A stretch of DNA of 40,339 nt. It comes from a bacterium (GTDB lineage Bacteria > Planctomycetota > UBA1135 > GCA-002686595). The notes below the pieces were generated by a model, which was not told the DNA's origin, did not search any database, and was given only the letters and a program-made list of their open reading frames with translations. Of the stretch, positions 9,160-17,223 are shown piece after piece; within the stretch, counting starts at the first letter, position 1; each line of letters begins with the position of its first letter. Where the stretch lies: NCBI GenBank assembly GCA_030428395.1, contig JAUIDW010000016.1, positions 1 through 40,339 of the forward strand, read 5' to 3'. Both the position numbers and the translations under genes were made by a program.

Positions 9160-10164
9160 CTACTCGCGCGTCAGCGCCGTCGTCGACACGAGCTCGGTCG
9201 GCCCGCGGGCGGGGACGCGCTCCACCACGATCGCGAGGCGCCCGTCGGGGCGGAGCTCGATCGTCTCGCGCAGGGTGTCGCCGGTCGCGGGGTCGGCGCG
9301 CTCGAAGACGCGCAGGTCGCTCTCGACACGGCCGGTCGCGCGGCGCAGGCGCGAGTCGTTGGAGCGGACGGTCCAGCGCTCCCAGGCGCCGGCGCCGGGC
9401 ACGAAGGCGCGCACGGCCAGGCGCTCGTCCCATGCCTCCGCGCCGGCGGGTCGCGTCGCGAGCACGTCCAGCACGAGGCAGTCGCGGTTCAGCAGCTTGC
9501 AGCGCAGCCGCGCCGCGCGCTCCGTCCCGTCCGCGCGCGTCTGCGTGCCCGACCAGGTCCCCAGCATGCCGTCCAGCGCGCGCGCCGCGGCGTGCGGCGA
9601 CAGCTCGCCTTCGGTCCAGGGCGTCGCGAACAGCGCGTCCTGCGTCACCTCGTCCGCGGCGCGGGTGCGCGAGAACTCCATGATCCAGTCCGTCTTCCAC
9701 GAGACGCCCGCGTCGGTCGTGCGGGCGCTGTCCCAGCGCACCGAGTCCGGCAGCGCGTCGGAGAACGTGTAGCGCGTGCGGGTGGCGCCGGAGCCGGCGA
9801 AGAACTCGCCCCGTCCGTGGCGGAAGCGTCCGCGCAGCGTGCCGAAGCCGCCGTTGCCGTCGGTCGTCCAGAAGAGCAGCAGCGCCCAGTCCTCGCGGTC
9901 GGGGTCCCAGGCGCGCAGGCTGAACCCGTTCATGAACGCGCCGCGGAAGTCGCCGGCCCATTCCTCGAGCACCGCCGTCCCGCCGCACACGGGCGTGATG
10001 CGCGCCCGCGTGACGTCGCCGTCGCGCCACGAGCCGTCGGGCTGCAGGTGGCGGTTCTGGACCGACCACTCGCCGACCCAGAAGTCGAACTGGCGGCGCG
10101 GGTCCTCCGCGCGCGGGGCGAGCAGCGCGGCGGCCAGAGCGAGCGTGGGCGCGAGCAGGAGCAT
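9160..10164 (-). CDS. Secreted DUF1579-like protein
   Basis: A 334-residue protein with an N-terminal signal peptide (LLLAPTLALAAALLAP, residues 2-17). The mature part begins with RQFDFWVGEWSV, the hallmark opening of the DUF1579-type lipocalin-like family, and has repeated strand pairs such as VLEEWAGDF, ALLLFWTTDGNGGFG, RYTFSDAL and WIMEFSRT. A second, weaker copy of the same fold seems to start near LGTWSGTQTRADG at about residue 195, with RLRCKLLNRDCLVLDVL and ERWTVRSNDSRLRRATG. Function of the family is unknown; a barrel binding a small hydrophobic ligand is plausible. Upstream lies a strong hairpin that probably ends transcription from the preceding gene. Confidence 0.75.
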   Translation of the reverse strand: MLLLAPTLALAAALLAPRAEDPRRQFDFWVGEWSVQNRHLQPDGSWRDGDVTRARITPVCGGTAVLEEWAGDFRGAFMNGFSLRAWDPDREDWALLLFWTTDGNGGFGTLRGRFRHGRGEFFAGSGATRTRYTFSDALPDSVRWDSARTTDAGVSWKTDWIMEFSRTRAADEVTQDALFATPWTEGELSPHAAARALDGMLGTWSGTQTRADGTERAARLRCKLLNRDCLVLDVLATRPAGAEAWDERLAVRAFVPGAGAWERWTVRSNDSRLRRATGRVESDLRVFERADPATGDTLRETIELRPDGRLAIVVERVPARGPTELVSTTALTRE

Positions 10165-10199
10165 GGGGTCCTCCGGTTCCGGGTGGGCCCCGATCCTGC

Positions 10200-10234
10200 G
10201 CCGCCGCGCCGCGCGGGTCGCGCGACGCGGCGGC
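10200..10234. terminator. GC-rich hairpin, probable terminator of the FG-GAP gene
   Basis: The left arm at 10200-10215 pairs with 10219-10234: nine pairs, one mismatch (10209/10225), six pairs, and a three-base GGT loop. It lies 35 bases beyond the stop of the minus-strand FG-GAP gene and 35 bases before the start of the next one. There is no clear T-tract on the minus-strand side, so termination is inferred from stem strength and position only. Confidence 0.5.
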
Positions 10235-10269
10235 TTCTTACGGGATCCGCACGCCCCGGGCGCGGAGCC

Positions 10270-11910
10270 TCACGGCTCGATCACGAAGCGCACGCCGTTG
10301 GTCAGGCCGTCGCCGAAGCCGGCCGGGTCGAACGGGTCGCGCTGGTACCACTGCGCGCGCACGCCGGCGCCCACGCTGAGCCCGGGGTCGACGCCGGCCT
10401 GGATGCGCGCGTTGAAGTTGCGCGTGACCACGCCGGGGCACGGCTGGGGCCCGGTGAACTTGGCGGTCTTCGGCGGCAGGACGCGATGGAACGGCGCCTT
10501 GACGCAGAGCTTCCCGCCGTGGAACGACAGGTTCGCGGGCGCGAACGAGTACAGCAGCACGCACGCCTGGTTCGGCGTCAGGTCGTGCGCGGTGATGCGG
10601 AACGGCTCGGTCGACGTGGCGCTCGCCGCCCCGTAGGCGGACAGGAACGGCGCGCAGCCCAGGCCGTTCGTCTTGCCCGCGCAGTAGGTGAACGTCGTCG
10701 CGGGCGCGGTCTCGAACACGTACGCGGCCCCGGCGTCGGGGCCGCCCTCGTCGCTGCGCGATCCGAAGACGGCGGCCGTGCCGGCCAGGGCCGCGGAGAG
10801 GCCGAGGTAGTCGCCGCCGGCGGGGTCCGACGCCAGGAACTGCGCCTGCTGGCTCCACGTGGTCCCGTTCTGCACGAACACGTAGCCCGCGCCGGCGTCG
10901 AAGTAGTGCACGGTCGCCCCCGAGGCTCCCACGGCGGCGCGGGGCCCCTCGAGGGCCACGGCGTAGCCGAAGTTGCCGCTGGGCTCGGAGTCGAGCGCCG
11001 CGAGCTTCGCCTCGTGGGTCCACGTCGAGCCGCTGCGGACGAACACGTGCGCCGCGCCGTGGCCCCACTCGCCCGGCGGGCCGTCCCCGTAGTCGCCGGC
11101 CAGGACGCGGTCGCCGTCGAGGTCCACGGAGATCCCGACGTAGTAGGAGTCGGGATCCCCGGCCGTGTCCAGGCGCGCCTGATGCGTCCACGTGGAGCCG
11201 CTGCGCTGCCACACGTGGACCGCGCCGGGCGTGCCGGAGTCCGTCCCGCGCGAGGTGACCACGGCCGTGTCGTCCTGGAGGGCGACGGCCGTCCCGAACA
11301 CGCTGTGCACGCCGGGGGTCGGCTCCAGCAGCTTCGCCTGCTGCGTCCACGTCGTTCCGGAGCGCACGAAAACGTAGGCGGCTCCCTCGGCGTTCGCGCC
11401 GTCCTGACGCGCGCCGATCAGGGCCGTGTCACCGTCCAGCGCCACGGAGTTCCCGAAGGTCTGCAGATCGGCCGGATCGAAGGGGTCGAGCCGTGCCTGC
11501 TGCGACCACGAGCTCCCGTCGTGGACGAACACGTAGGCGACCCCCGCCTGCGCGGCGGTGGAGTCCATCCGGTCCGCTCCGACGAGCAGCTGGTCGCCGT
11601 CGAGGGCGACGGCCGCCCCGAAGTTGGCGAACGCCTGCCCGTCCGCGGCGATCAGCTTGGCCGTCTGTGCCCAGCCGGTTCCGGCGCGCTCGAACACGTA
11701 CGCTGCTCCGGCGTCCTGGAGCCCGGCGTGGTCCTCGTACGGAGCACCGAGGACGATCCGGTCCCCGTCCGCGGCGGCGGAATGGCCGAGATAGTCCAGC
11801 TGCGTCGCGTCGTCCGCGCGCAGCTTGACCCCGGCCTGGGCGGCCGCGGCGGCGGTCAGGAGGGCGAAGGCGGCGACGTGCAGCGCGCCGCGCGAGGTCG
11901 TGGAGAACAT
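10270..11910 (-). CDS. Secreted FG-GAP beta-propeller protein with Cys-containing C-terminal module
   Basis: The 546-residue protein has a signal peptide (GALHVAAFALLTAAAAAQA) and seven similar blades from about 25 to 405. Each blade follows the pattern FGxxVALDGDxxLVGA...GAAYVFxxxGxxWxQQAKL, the FG-GAP repeat seen in integrin-like propellers of environmental bacteria. After the propeller comes a separate 140-residue module starting FTYCAGKTNGLGCAPFLS, with at least five Cys and strands such as NQACVLLYSFAPANLSFHGGKLCV, ending NGVRFVIEP. I have seen this style of ending on exported planctomycete proteins and suspect a surface-attachment or export role, but that is inference. I use the ATG at 11910 because the signal peptide starts there; the frame extends upstream by 28 residues with no plausible signal. 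Confidence 0.88.
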   Translation of the reverse strand: MFSTTSRGALHVAAFALLTAAAAAQAGVKLRADDATQLDYLGHSAAADGDRIVLGAPYEDHAGLQDAGAAYVFERAGTGWAQTAKLIAADGQAFANFGAAVALDGDQLLVGADRMDSTAAQAGVAYVFVHDGSSWSQQARLDPFDPADLQTFGNSVALDGDTALIGARQDGANAEGAAYVFVRSGTTWTQQAKLLEPTPGVHSVFGTAVALQDDTAVVTSRGTDSGTPGAVHVWQRSGSTWTHQARLDTAGDPDSYYVGISVDLDGDRVLAGDYGDGPPGEWGHGAAHVFVRSGSTWTHEAKLAALDSEPSGNFGYAVALEGPRAAVGASGATVHYFDAGAGYVFVQNGTTWSQQAQFLASDPAGGDYLGLSAALAGTAAVFGSRSDEGGPDAGAAYVFETAPATTFTYCAGKTNGLGCAPFLSAYGAASATSTEPFRITAHDLTPNQACVLLYSFAPANLSFHGGKLCVKAPFHRVLPPKTAKFTGPQPCPGVVTRNFNARIQAGVDPGLSVGAGVRAQWYQRDPFDPAGFGDGLTNGVRFVIEP

Positions 11911-12165
11911 GGCGCCTCCGGGTCGAGGGTGTCGGTGGCCACCTCCAATCTCGCCTCGCGCGCCGCGGGCGCCCATGCGTTCGAGTGCGCACACTGGCGG
12001 CTTTCTCGATGTAGGAGCGGCGCGTGCGGCTCGCAGGGGGGGCGGCGACGTCGTCCGGACCGGTCCCGGGGCGCGTTTCTCGAGGGCAACCGGGTAGCGG
12101 CGAGCAACGCGGTCGGTAGTCCCGGGTCCTGTCCCTCACACCTGCATTCCCGAGGTCCCACCGTC
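11911..12165. promoter_or_regulatory. Shared divergent upstream region of two propeller-protein genes
   Basis: These 255 bases separate the start codons of two divergently transcribed exported repeat proteins and must contain both promoters. I find no convincing -35/-10 pair, operator dyad or small gene. Frames crossing it have no recognisable product. Confidence 0.5.
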
Positions 12166-14349
12166 ATGCTGAACCTGCTCCTTCCGATCCTCGTGGCGGC
12201 CGGCTCCGAGCCGCCCGTCGACTCCGCGAACCGCGCGCACTACTTCGTCGAGACCTACGACGTCGTCCAGCTCGAGGACATCGACGGCGACGGCGTCGAG
12301 GACCTCCTCGGCCTCCAGTGGGACGAGGACGAGCTCCAGATCCGGCGCGGTGTCCCCGGCGGCTGGGCCCAGGTCGCGCAGCGCGTCGTCCTCCCCGACG
12401 GCCCCGCCGAGTTCGAGCTCGCCGACCTCGACCTCGACGGCTACACCGACCTCGTCGTCCACACGGGACGGTTCGTCGGACAGTCCCCGGGGATCTCGAT
12501 CCTGCTGGCGGACGGCGCCGGCGGCTTCGGCGCGCCGACCACGCTGCCCCTGAGCGACGTCCTGCGCGGGGGCCTGCAGGTGCGCGACGTGGACGCCGAC
12601 GGCGTCCCCGACCTCGTCTACGGAGTCCGCAGCACGCCGCTGTCGCACCTCGTGACCGTCCGGCTCGGCGACGGCACCGGGAGCTTCGCGCCCCCCGGAC
12701 CGCAGTATCCCAGCGGGCTCTACGGGAGGGAGGTGCAGGTCGGGCAGTTCGACGCGTCCACGCCGGCGCTCGAGCTCCTGAACGTGATCCAGTTCAGCCA
12801 GGGGGGTCAGCAGACGATCGACCTGCTCACCCTCGACCCGGCCCAGGGACTGGTCCGCACGGGCGGCCTGACGGTGCCCAGCGGACACGGCCCTGTCCAG
12901 GTCGCCGACCTCGACGAGGACGGCCTCGAGGACCTCGTCTGCGTCGGCGGCGGCCCCCTGCTCGGACCCCAGGACGTGTGGCTGCGCGCCTCCCTGGGGG
13001 ACGGGACCTTCGCGCCGGAGGTCACGGTGCCGATCCCCGTGACCTTCGGCACCGTCGAGGACGTCGACGGAGACGGCCACCTCGATCTCGTCGGCCCCTC
13101 GCACGTGGTCCGCGGGGAGGGAGGCCTGGTGTTCGGCCCGCGGCTCGAGCTGAGGGTGCAGTTCGGCAATAGCCCGTCGGGCCTGTTCGGTCGCGACATG
13201 GACGGGGACGGTGTGCGCGACGCGATCCAGCTCTGCAGGCAGAACCTCCAGCACACCTATCTGTTCGAGTACCGGCGCCTGCCCGACGGAACCTACGAGC
13301 GCGACGCGGTGCTCCAGCCGCCGAACCCCTTCGTCGCGACCGTCGTCGCCGACATGGACGGCGACGGGCTCGACGACCTCGTGCGCGTCGTGCCGGACGA
13401 GGCGCAGGGGGTCGTGCGGTACTCGATCGCCGAGAGCGACGGCGCCGGCGGCTTCCGCCCGCGCTACGGGTTCGAGCAGGCCGCGACCTGCACTCCGTTC
13501 TCGGTCTTCGTGCCGCAGCCGCGCGTGGGCGACTTCGACGGCGACGGGCGTGCGGACGTCGTGCTGACCACGAACCTCGGGTACACGTGCGGCACGGGGG
13601 TCTTCCTGCAGACGCGTCCGCGCCAGTTCACGCCCGCGACGATGCCGCCTGTCCTCGTGCCGGCGGAGAGCCCGCTGGGGGACATCGACGGCGACGGCCG
13701 CGACGACCTGCTGGCCTTCGACCGCGTGCTGTTCGGTGATCCGTCGGGCCTGGTCCCGGGGCCCCAGCTGCCGGTCTATCCGTGGGTCACCTCCCAGGTC
13801 GGCGACGTGGACGGCGACGGCCTGGACGACGTCGTGACGCGGGCGGATCCGACGACGCGCTTCCTCGAGGTCTACCTCGCCCGCGCGGACCGGACGTTCG
13901 AGCCGCCCGTGACCACGGTCCTGCCCGCGGGCGTCACCGACCTGCGGGAGCTCGCCGACCTCGACGGGGACGGGCGAGCGGACCTCGTGCTCACGCGCCT
14001 GCAGGTGTCCAGCGCGATGCTCCGGGGGCAGGCCGACGGGACCTTCGGTCCTCCCGAGAACCTCGCCGGCCCGCGCCTGCGAACGGACGTGCTCCGCGCC
14101 GGCGACGTGAACGGGGACGGGGTCCTCGACCTCTTCGGCGGCGGCGACCAGCTCCAGGTCCTCGTGGGGCGCGGGGACGGGACGTTCGAGGGCCCCGAGC
14201 TCTTCGGGCTGCAGCCCCTGCCGGACCTCCTCGGTCTGGCCGCGCCGATGGCCCCGCTGGGGCTGGCGACCTTCGTCCGCGGGGAGACGGCCCTGGTGTA
14301 CTCCCTGCGGAGCTTCCGGAAGGAGCTGCGCGCGCCCGCCGTTCGCTGA
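12166..14349 (+). CDS. Secreted VCBS/FG-GAP repeat protein
   Basis: The 727-residue protein begins with a short hydrophobic signal (LNLLLPILVAAG) and consists almost entirely of VCBS/FG-GAP type repeats. The calcium-loop pattern DxDGDGxxD recurs many times, for example DIDGDGVEDLLG, DLDLDGYTDLVV, DVDADGVPDLVY, DMDGDGLDDLV, DFDGDGRADVVL and DVNGDGVLDLFGG, alternating with LADGAGGFG or LGDGTGSFAPP turns. Such proteins fold as calcium-stabilised seven- or multi-bladed propellers at the cell surface and are thought to bind ligands or other proteins. It differs from its divergent neighbour, which lacks acidic calcium loops. The ATG at 12166 is chosen because the signal peptide begins there, though the frame is open for kilobases upstream. 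Confidence 0.9.
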   Translation: MLNLLLPILVAAGSEPPVDSANRAHYFVETYDVVQLEDIDGDGVEDLLGLQWDEDELQIRRGVPGGWAQVAQRVVLPDGPAEFELADLDLDGYTDLVVHTGRFVGQSPGISILLADGAGGFGAPTTLPLSDVLRGGLQVRDVDADGVPDLVYGVRSTPLSHLVTVRLGDGTGSFAPPGPQYPSGLYGREVQVGQFDASTPALELLNVIQFSQGGQQTIDLLTLDPAQGLVRTGGLTVPSGHGPVQVADLDEDGLEDLVCVGGGPLLGPQDVWLRASLGDGTFAPEVTVPIPVTFGTVEDVDGDGHLDLVGPSHVVRGEGGLVFGPRLELRVQFGNSPSGLFGRDMDGDGVRDAIQLCRQNLQHTYLFEYRRLPDGTYERDAVLQPPNPFVATVVADMDGDGLDDLVRVVPDEAQGVVRYSIAESDGAGGFRPRYGFEQAATCTPFSVFVPQPRVGDFDGDGRADVVLTTNLGYTCGTGVFLQTRPRQFTPATMPPVLVPAESPLGDIDGDGRDDLLAFDRVLFGDPSGLVPGPQLPVYPWVTSQVGDVDGDGLDDVVTRADPTTRFLEVYLARADRTFEPPVTTVLPAGVTDLRELADLDGDGRADLVLTRLQVSSAMLRGQADGTFGPPENLAGPRLRTDVLRAGDVNGDGVLDLFGGGDQLQVLVGRGDGTFEGPELFGLQPLPDLLGLAAPMAPLGLATFVRGETALVYSLRSFRKELRAPAVR

Positions 14350-14372
14350 CCGGATCGCCGACCGAGTCCAGC

Positions 14373-14405
14373 GCGGGGCCGCCGGCAGGGTGCCGGCGGC
14401 CCCGC
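14373..14405. terminator. Bidirectional terminator hairpin between convergent genes
   Basis: A perfect 15-bp stem with a three-base loop: 14373-14387 pairs with 14391-14405, loop GGG. It sits midway in the 66-base gap between the stops of the convergent VCBS-repeat and HEAT-repeat genes, so it can serve both. A T-tract is lacking, as often in very GC-rich genomes. Confidence 0.75.
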
Positions 14406-14415
14406 CTCGTTCGGG

Positions 14416-17154
14416 TCACGGCCGGATGCTGGCGATCGCACGCAGGGCCGCCTCGGTCAGGCGGGGCGGACCCGAGCCCACGGCGCGGTCGAGGGCGGGC
14501 AGCGCGTCCTCGGCGGCGGGACCGATCGCGCCCAGCGCGCGCGCGGCCGCGACGCGGACGTCGAACTGGGTCGTCTCGAGCACGAGCTCGTCCGCCGCGA
14601 TCGGCCGGACCGGCGGGTCGTCGTCGCCCTCGAGCAGCGGGTCCACGCGCGGCGGCGCGTCGTCGAGCAGCACGGTGAACGCGAGCGCGGGCGTCGCCTC
14701 GAACGCGGCCGGCCCCAGGCGCTCGAGGGCGGTGGCGCAGGCCAGGCGCACGTCGGCGTCGGCGTGCGCCAGCAGCCCGTCGGCGAGGCGCGGGACGTCG
14801 GCCGTGGCGGCGTCGCCCAGGTGCGCGAGGCCGAGCGCGGCGCCGGCGGCCACCGCGGGCTCGGGGTCGGCCAGCGCGGCGCGCAGCACGTCGAGGGCCT
14901 CGTCCCCGGCGCCGGGCATCCGGCCCAGGGCCAGCGCCGCCGCGCGGCGCACGTCCACCGACGCGTCGTCCTCGAGCCGCGCGCACACCGCCTGCGCGGC
15001 GGCGCGCGAGTCGACACCGATCCCGCCGAGCGCCTCGACGGCTGCCGCGCGCAGGGCGGGGTCCTCGACCGCGAGCACGCCGAGCAGCGGTCGCTCGGCC
15101 CGCTCGGCCTGCTCGCCCAGCCGGCCCAGCGCCTCGGCCGCGGCGACGCGCACGGTGCCCTCCGCGTCCTCCTCGAGCACCTCGACCAGCGCCTGCACGC
15201 CCGACCGCCGGTCGCCCGCGACGGCGGCGATGGCGCGCACGAGCTCGACCCGCACGGGCGGCGGCGTCCGCTCGAGCGCGTCGGTCAGCGCGTTCAGGGC
15301 GGAGCGCCCCGGCGACCCCAGCGCGGCCAGCGCGCGGGCGCCCTCGGCGCAGGCGTCGTCGTGGCGGTCCTTCACGCCGTCGATGAAGGCCTGCAGCGCC
15401 TTGGTCGGCGCCAGCCCGTCGCGCAGGAGGCCCACCGTGGCCAGGACGCGCACGCGCGCGCGGTCGTGGCGCGCGAGCTCGCGCAGCTCGTCGTGGCTCG
15501 CGGTGCCCGACTCCAGCAGCACGTCCATGGCCTCGCCGGCGAGCGCGGCGTCGGGCGCGGTCTGCGCGACGCGCAGCAGCGTGGCGTGCGCCTCGGGACC
15601 CATCGCGAGCAGCGCCTCGCGCGCGGCCGCCGCCAGGTCCTCGTCGTCCTCGGTCGCGGGCACCAGGGCGCGTACCAGCCGCTCGGCCGCGGGGAACGCG
15701 CGCGGGCCGAGGCGCCGGATCGACCCCGCGGCCTCGAGGCGGACGCCCGCGTCGGGGTCGTCGAGCGCCTGCACCAGCGCGGGCACGATCAGCTGCGGGT
15801 CGCGGTCCAGCTCGCCCAGGACCCAGGCCAGCACCTGGCGCACGCTCGGCTCGGAGTCGTCGCGCAGCTGCGCGGCCATCGCGATCACCGTCGAGTCCGG
15901 GCGGCCGGTCGCGTGCCCCAGGGCCGCGGCGGCGGGCGCGCGGATGCGCGCGTCCTCGTGCTGGAGGGCGAGCTCGAGCAGGTCGGCGACCATCGGCTCG
16001 TCGTAGCCGGTCCAGTTCAGCGCGCGCAGTGCCGCGACGCGCATCCACGTGCGCGGGTGGTCCAGCAGCCGCGCCAGGCGCGTCGAGTACGCGCGCGCGT
16101 CGGGACCCCAGCGCTGCACGACGACGACGGCGGACACGGCGCGCTCGACGGCCTCCTCGGGGTCCTCCACGAGCTCGAAGACCGGGCCGGCCGCGTCGTC
16201 CGGCGCGATGGTCGTGACGGCCGTCAGCGCGCGGGTCCACAGCGCGCGCTCGGCGGCCAGCAGGGTCGGGAGCCCGGCGGCCCCGGCGCGGCCCAGCGCC
16301 GCCACCGCGGCGGCCTGCACCTCGGGCGCCTCGTCCTCGAGGCGCTGCGCGAGCGCGGCCAGCGCCTCGTCGTCGGCCGCGCGGAGGCGACCGAGCGCCC
16401 ACACCGCGCGCGCCCGCACGGTCGCGTCGTCGTCGGTCGAGGCGGCGATCAGGGCCGCGCGCGCGCGCGGGTCGTCGACCTCGATCGCCCCGAGCGCGCG
16501 CGCGGCGGCGGCGCGCGACGCGGCGACGGGGTGCAGCAGCGCCTCGGAGAGGTCGGCGTGCGCCGCGGCGCCCGCGCGGACGACCACGGCCGTCGCCGCC
16601 GCGCGCTCCCCCGGCGTGGCGCCCTCGCGCACCAGCACCGGCAGCGCCGCGGCGAGCACCTCCGGCGCGCCGGCGTCCAGCCGGCCGAGCGCGAGCAGGG
16701 CGCGCAGCGACCCGGGCGGCTCGCGTTCGACCGCCGCGCGCGCGATGTCCGGCGCGGCGCCGGGGCCCAGCTCGCCCAGGGCGCGCCAGGCCGCGCGGCG
16801 CACGTCCTCGAGCTCGTCGCCCGCCGCCGCCACGAGCGCCTCCGCGGCGGGCGTCGCCACCGGCCCGAGCTCGCCCAGGGCCCGCGCCGCCTCGCGGCGG
16901 ACCTCGGCCACGCGGTCGTCGAGGGCGTCGGCCAGCGGCGCCACGGCGTCCGCGCCAAGGGCCGGCAGCCGCGCGACGGCGTCCAGGCGCGCGCGCCGCT
17001 CGCCCTCGCGCAGGGCGGTGACCAGCGCGTCCAGCTCTCCGCCGGCCGCGGCGACCTCCTGCGGGGCGGAGGGCGGAGCGGCGGCGTCCGGTTCCTGCCC
17101 CGGCGGGAGGGCGAGGAGCGGCGGCAGCAGGGCGATGGCGAGGCTCGGGAGCAT
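14416..17154 (-). CDS. Exported HEAT/PBS-lyase-like repeat protein
   Basis: The 912-residue protein has an N-terminal hydrophobic segment (LPSLAIALLPPLLALPP, residues 2-18) followed by a short linker and then more than twenty helical repeats of about 30-37 residues. Typical units read VAPLADALDDRVAEVRREAARALGELG and LVQALDDPDAGVRLEAAGSIRRLG: the HEAT/PBS-lyase pattern of acidic turn, VRxxAAxALGxLG. Such repeats build a curved solenoid that binds proteins. No catalytic domain is attached. The first helix suggests export or membrane anchoring, so it is probably a periplasmic or surface scaffold rather than a phycobilisome lyase. It is followed on the other strand by a convergent VCBS-repeat gene and shares strand with the alpha/beta hydrolase upstream, 69 bases away. 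Confidence 0.88.
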   Translation of the reverse strand: MLPSLAIALLPPLLALPPGQEPDAAAPPSAPQEVAAAGGELDALVTALREGERRARLDAVARLPALGADAVAPLADALDDRVAEVRREAARALGELGPVATPAAEALVAAAGDELEDVRRAAWRALGELGPGAAPDIARAAVEREPPGSLRALLALGRLDAGAPEVLAAALPVLVREGATPGERAAATAVVVRAGAAAHADLSEALLHPVAASRAAAARALGAIEVDDPRARAALIAASTDDDATVRARAVWALGRLRAADDEALAALAQRLEDEAPEVQAAAVAALGRAGAAGLPTLLAAERALWTRALTAVTTIAPDDAAGPVFELVEDPEEAVERAVSAVVVVQRWGPDARAYSTRLARLLDHPRTWMRVAALRALNWTGYDEPMVADLLELALQHEDARIRAPAAAALGHATGRPDSTVIAMAAQLRDDSEPSVRQVLAWVLGELDRDPQLIVPALVQALDDPDAGVRLEAAGSIRRLGPRAFPAAERLVRALVPATEDDEDLAAAAREALLAMGPEAHATLLRVAQTAPDAALAGEAMDVLLESGTASHDELRELARHDRARVRVLATVGLLRDGLAPTKALQAFIDGVKDRHDDACAEGARALAALGSPGRSALNALTDALERTPPPVRVELVRAIAAVAGDRRSGVQALVEVLEEDAEGTVRVAAAEALGRLGEQAERAERPLLGVLAVEDPALRAAAVEALGGIGVDSRAAAQAVCARLEDDASVDVRRAAALALGRMPGAGDEALDVLRAALADPEPAVAAGAALGLAHLGDAATADVPRLADGLLAHADADVRLACATALERLGPAAFEATPALAFTVLLDDAPPRVDPLLEGDDDPPVRPIAADELVLETTQFDVRVAAARALGAIGPAAEDALPALDRAVGSGPPRLTEAALRAIASIRP

Positions 17155-17223
17155 GGTTCCCCGTCGACGGTGGGGAGTCTACGACCGCAAGAACCCCGCC
17201 GCGGGTTCCGCGTCGCGCGGGAC

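Noticed and set aside
9592-12165. Upstream extension of the VCBS-repeat protein frame by over 800 residues
   Set aside because: The extension is antisense to two well-supported genes and has artefactual composition; the signal peptide starts at 12166.
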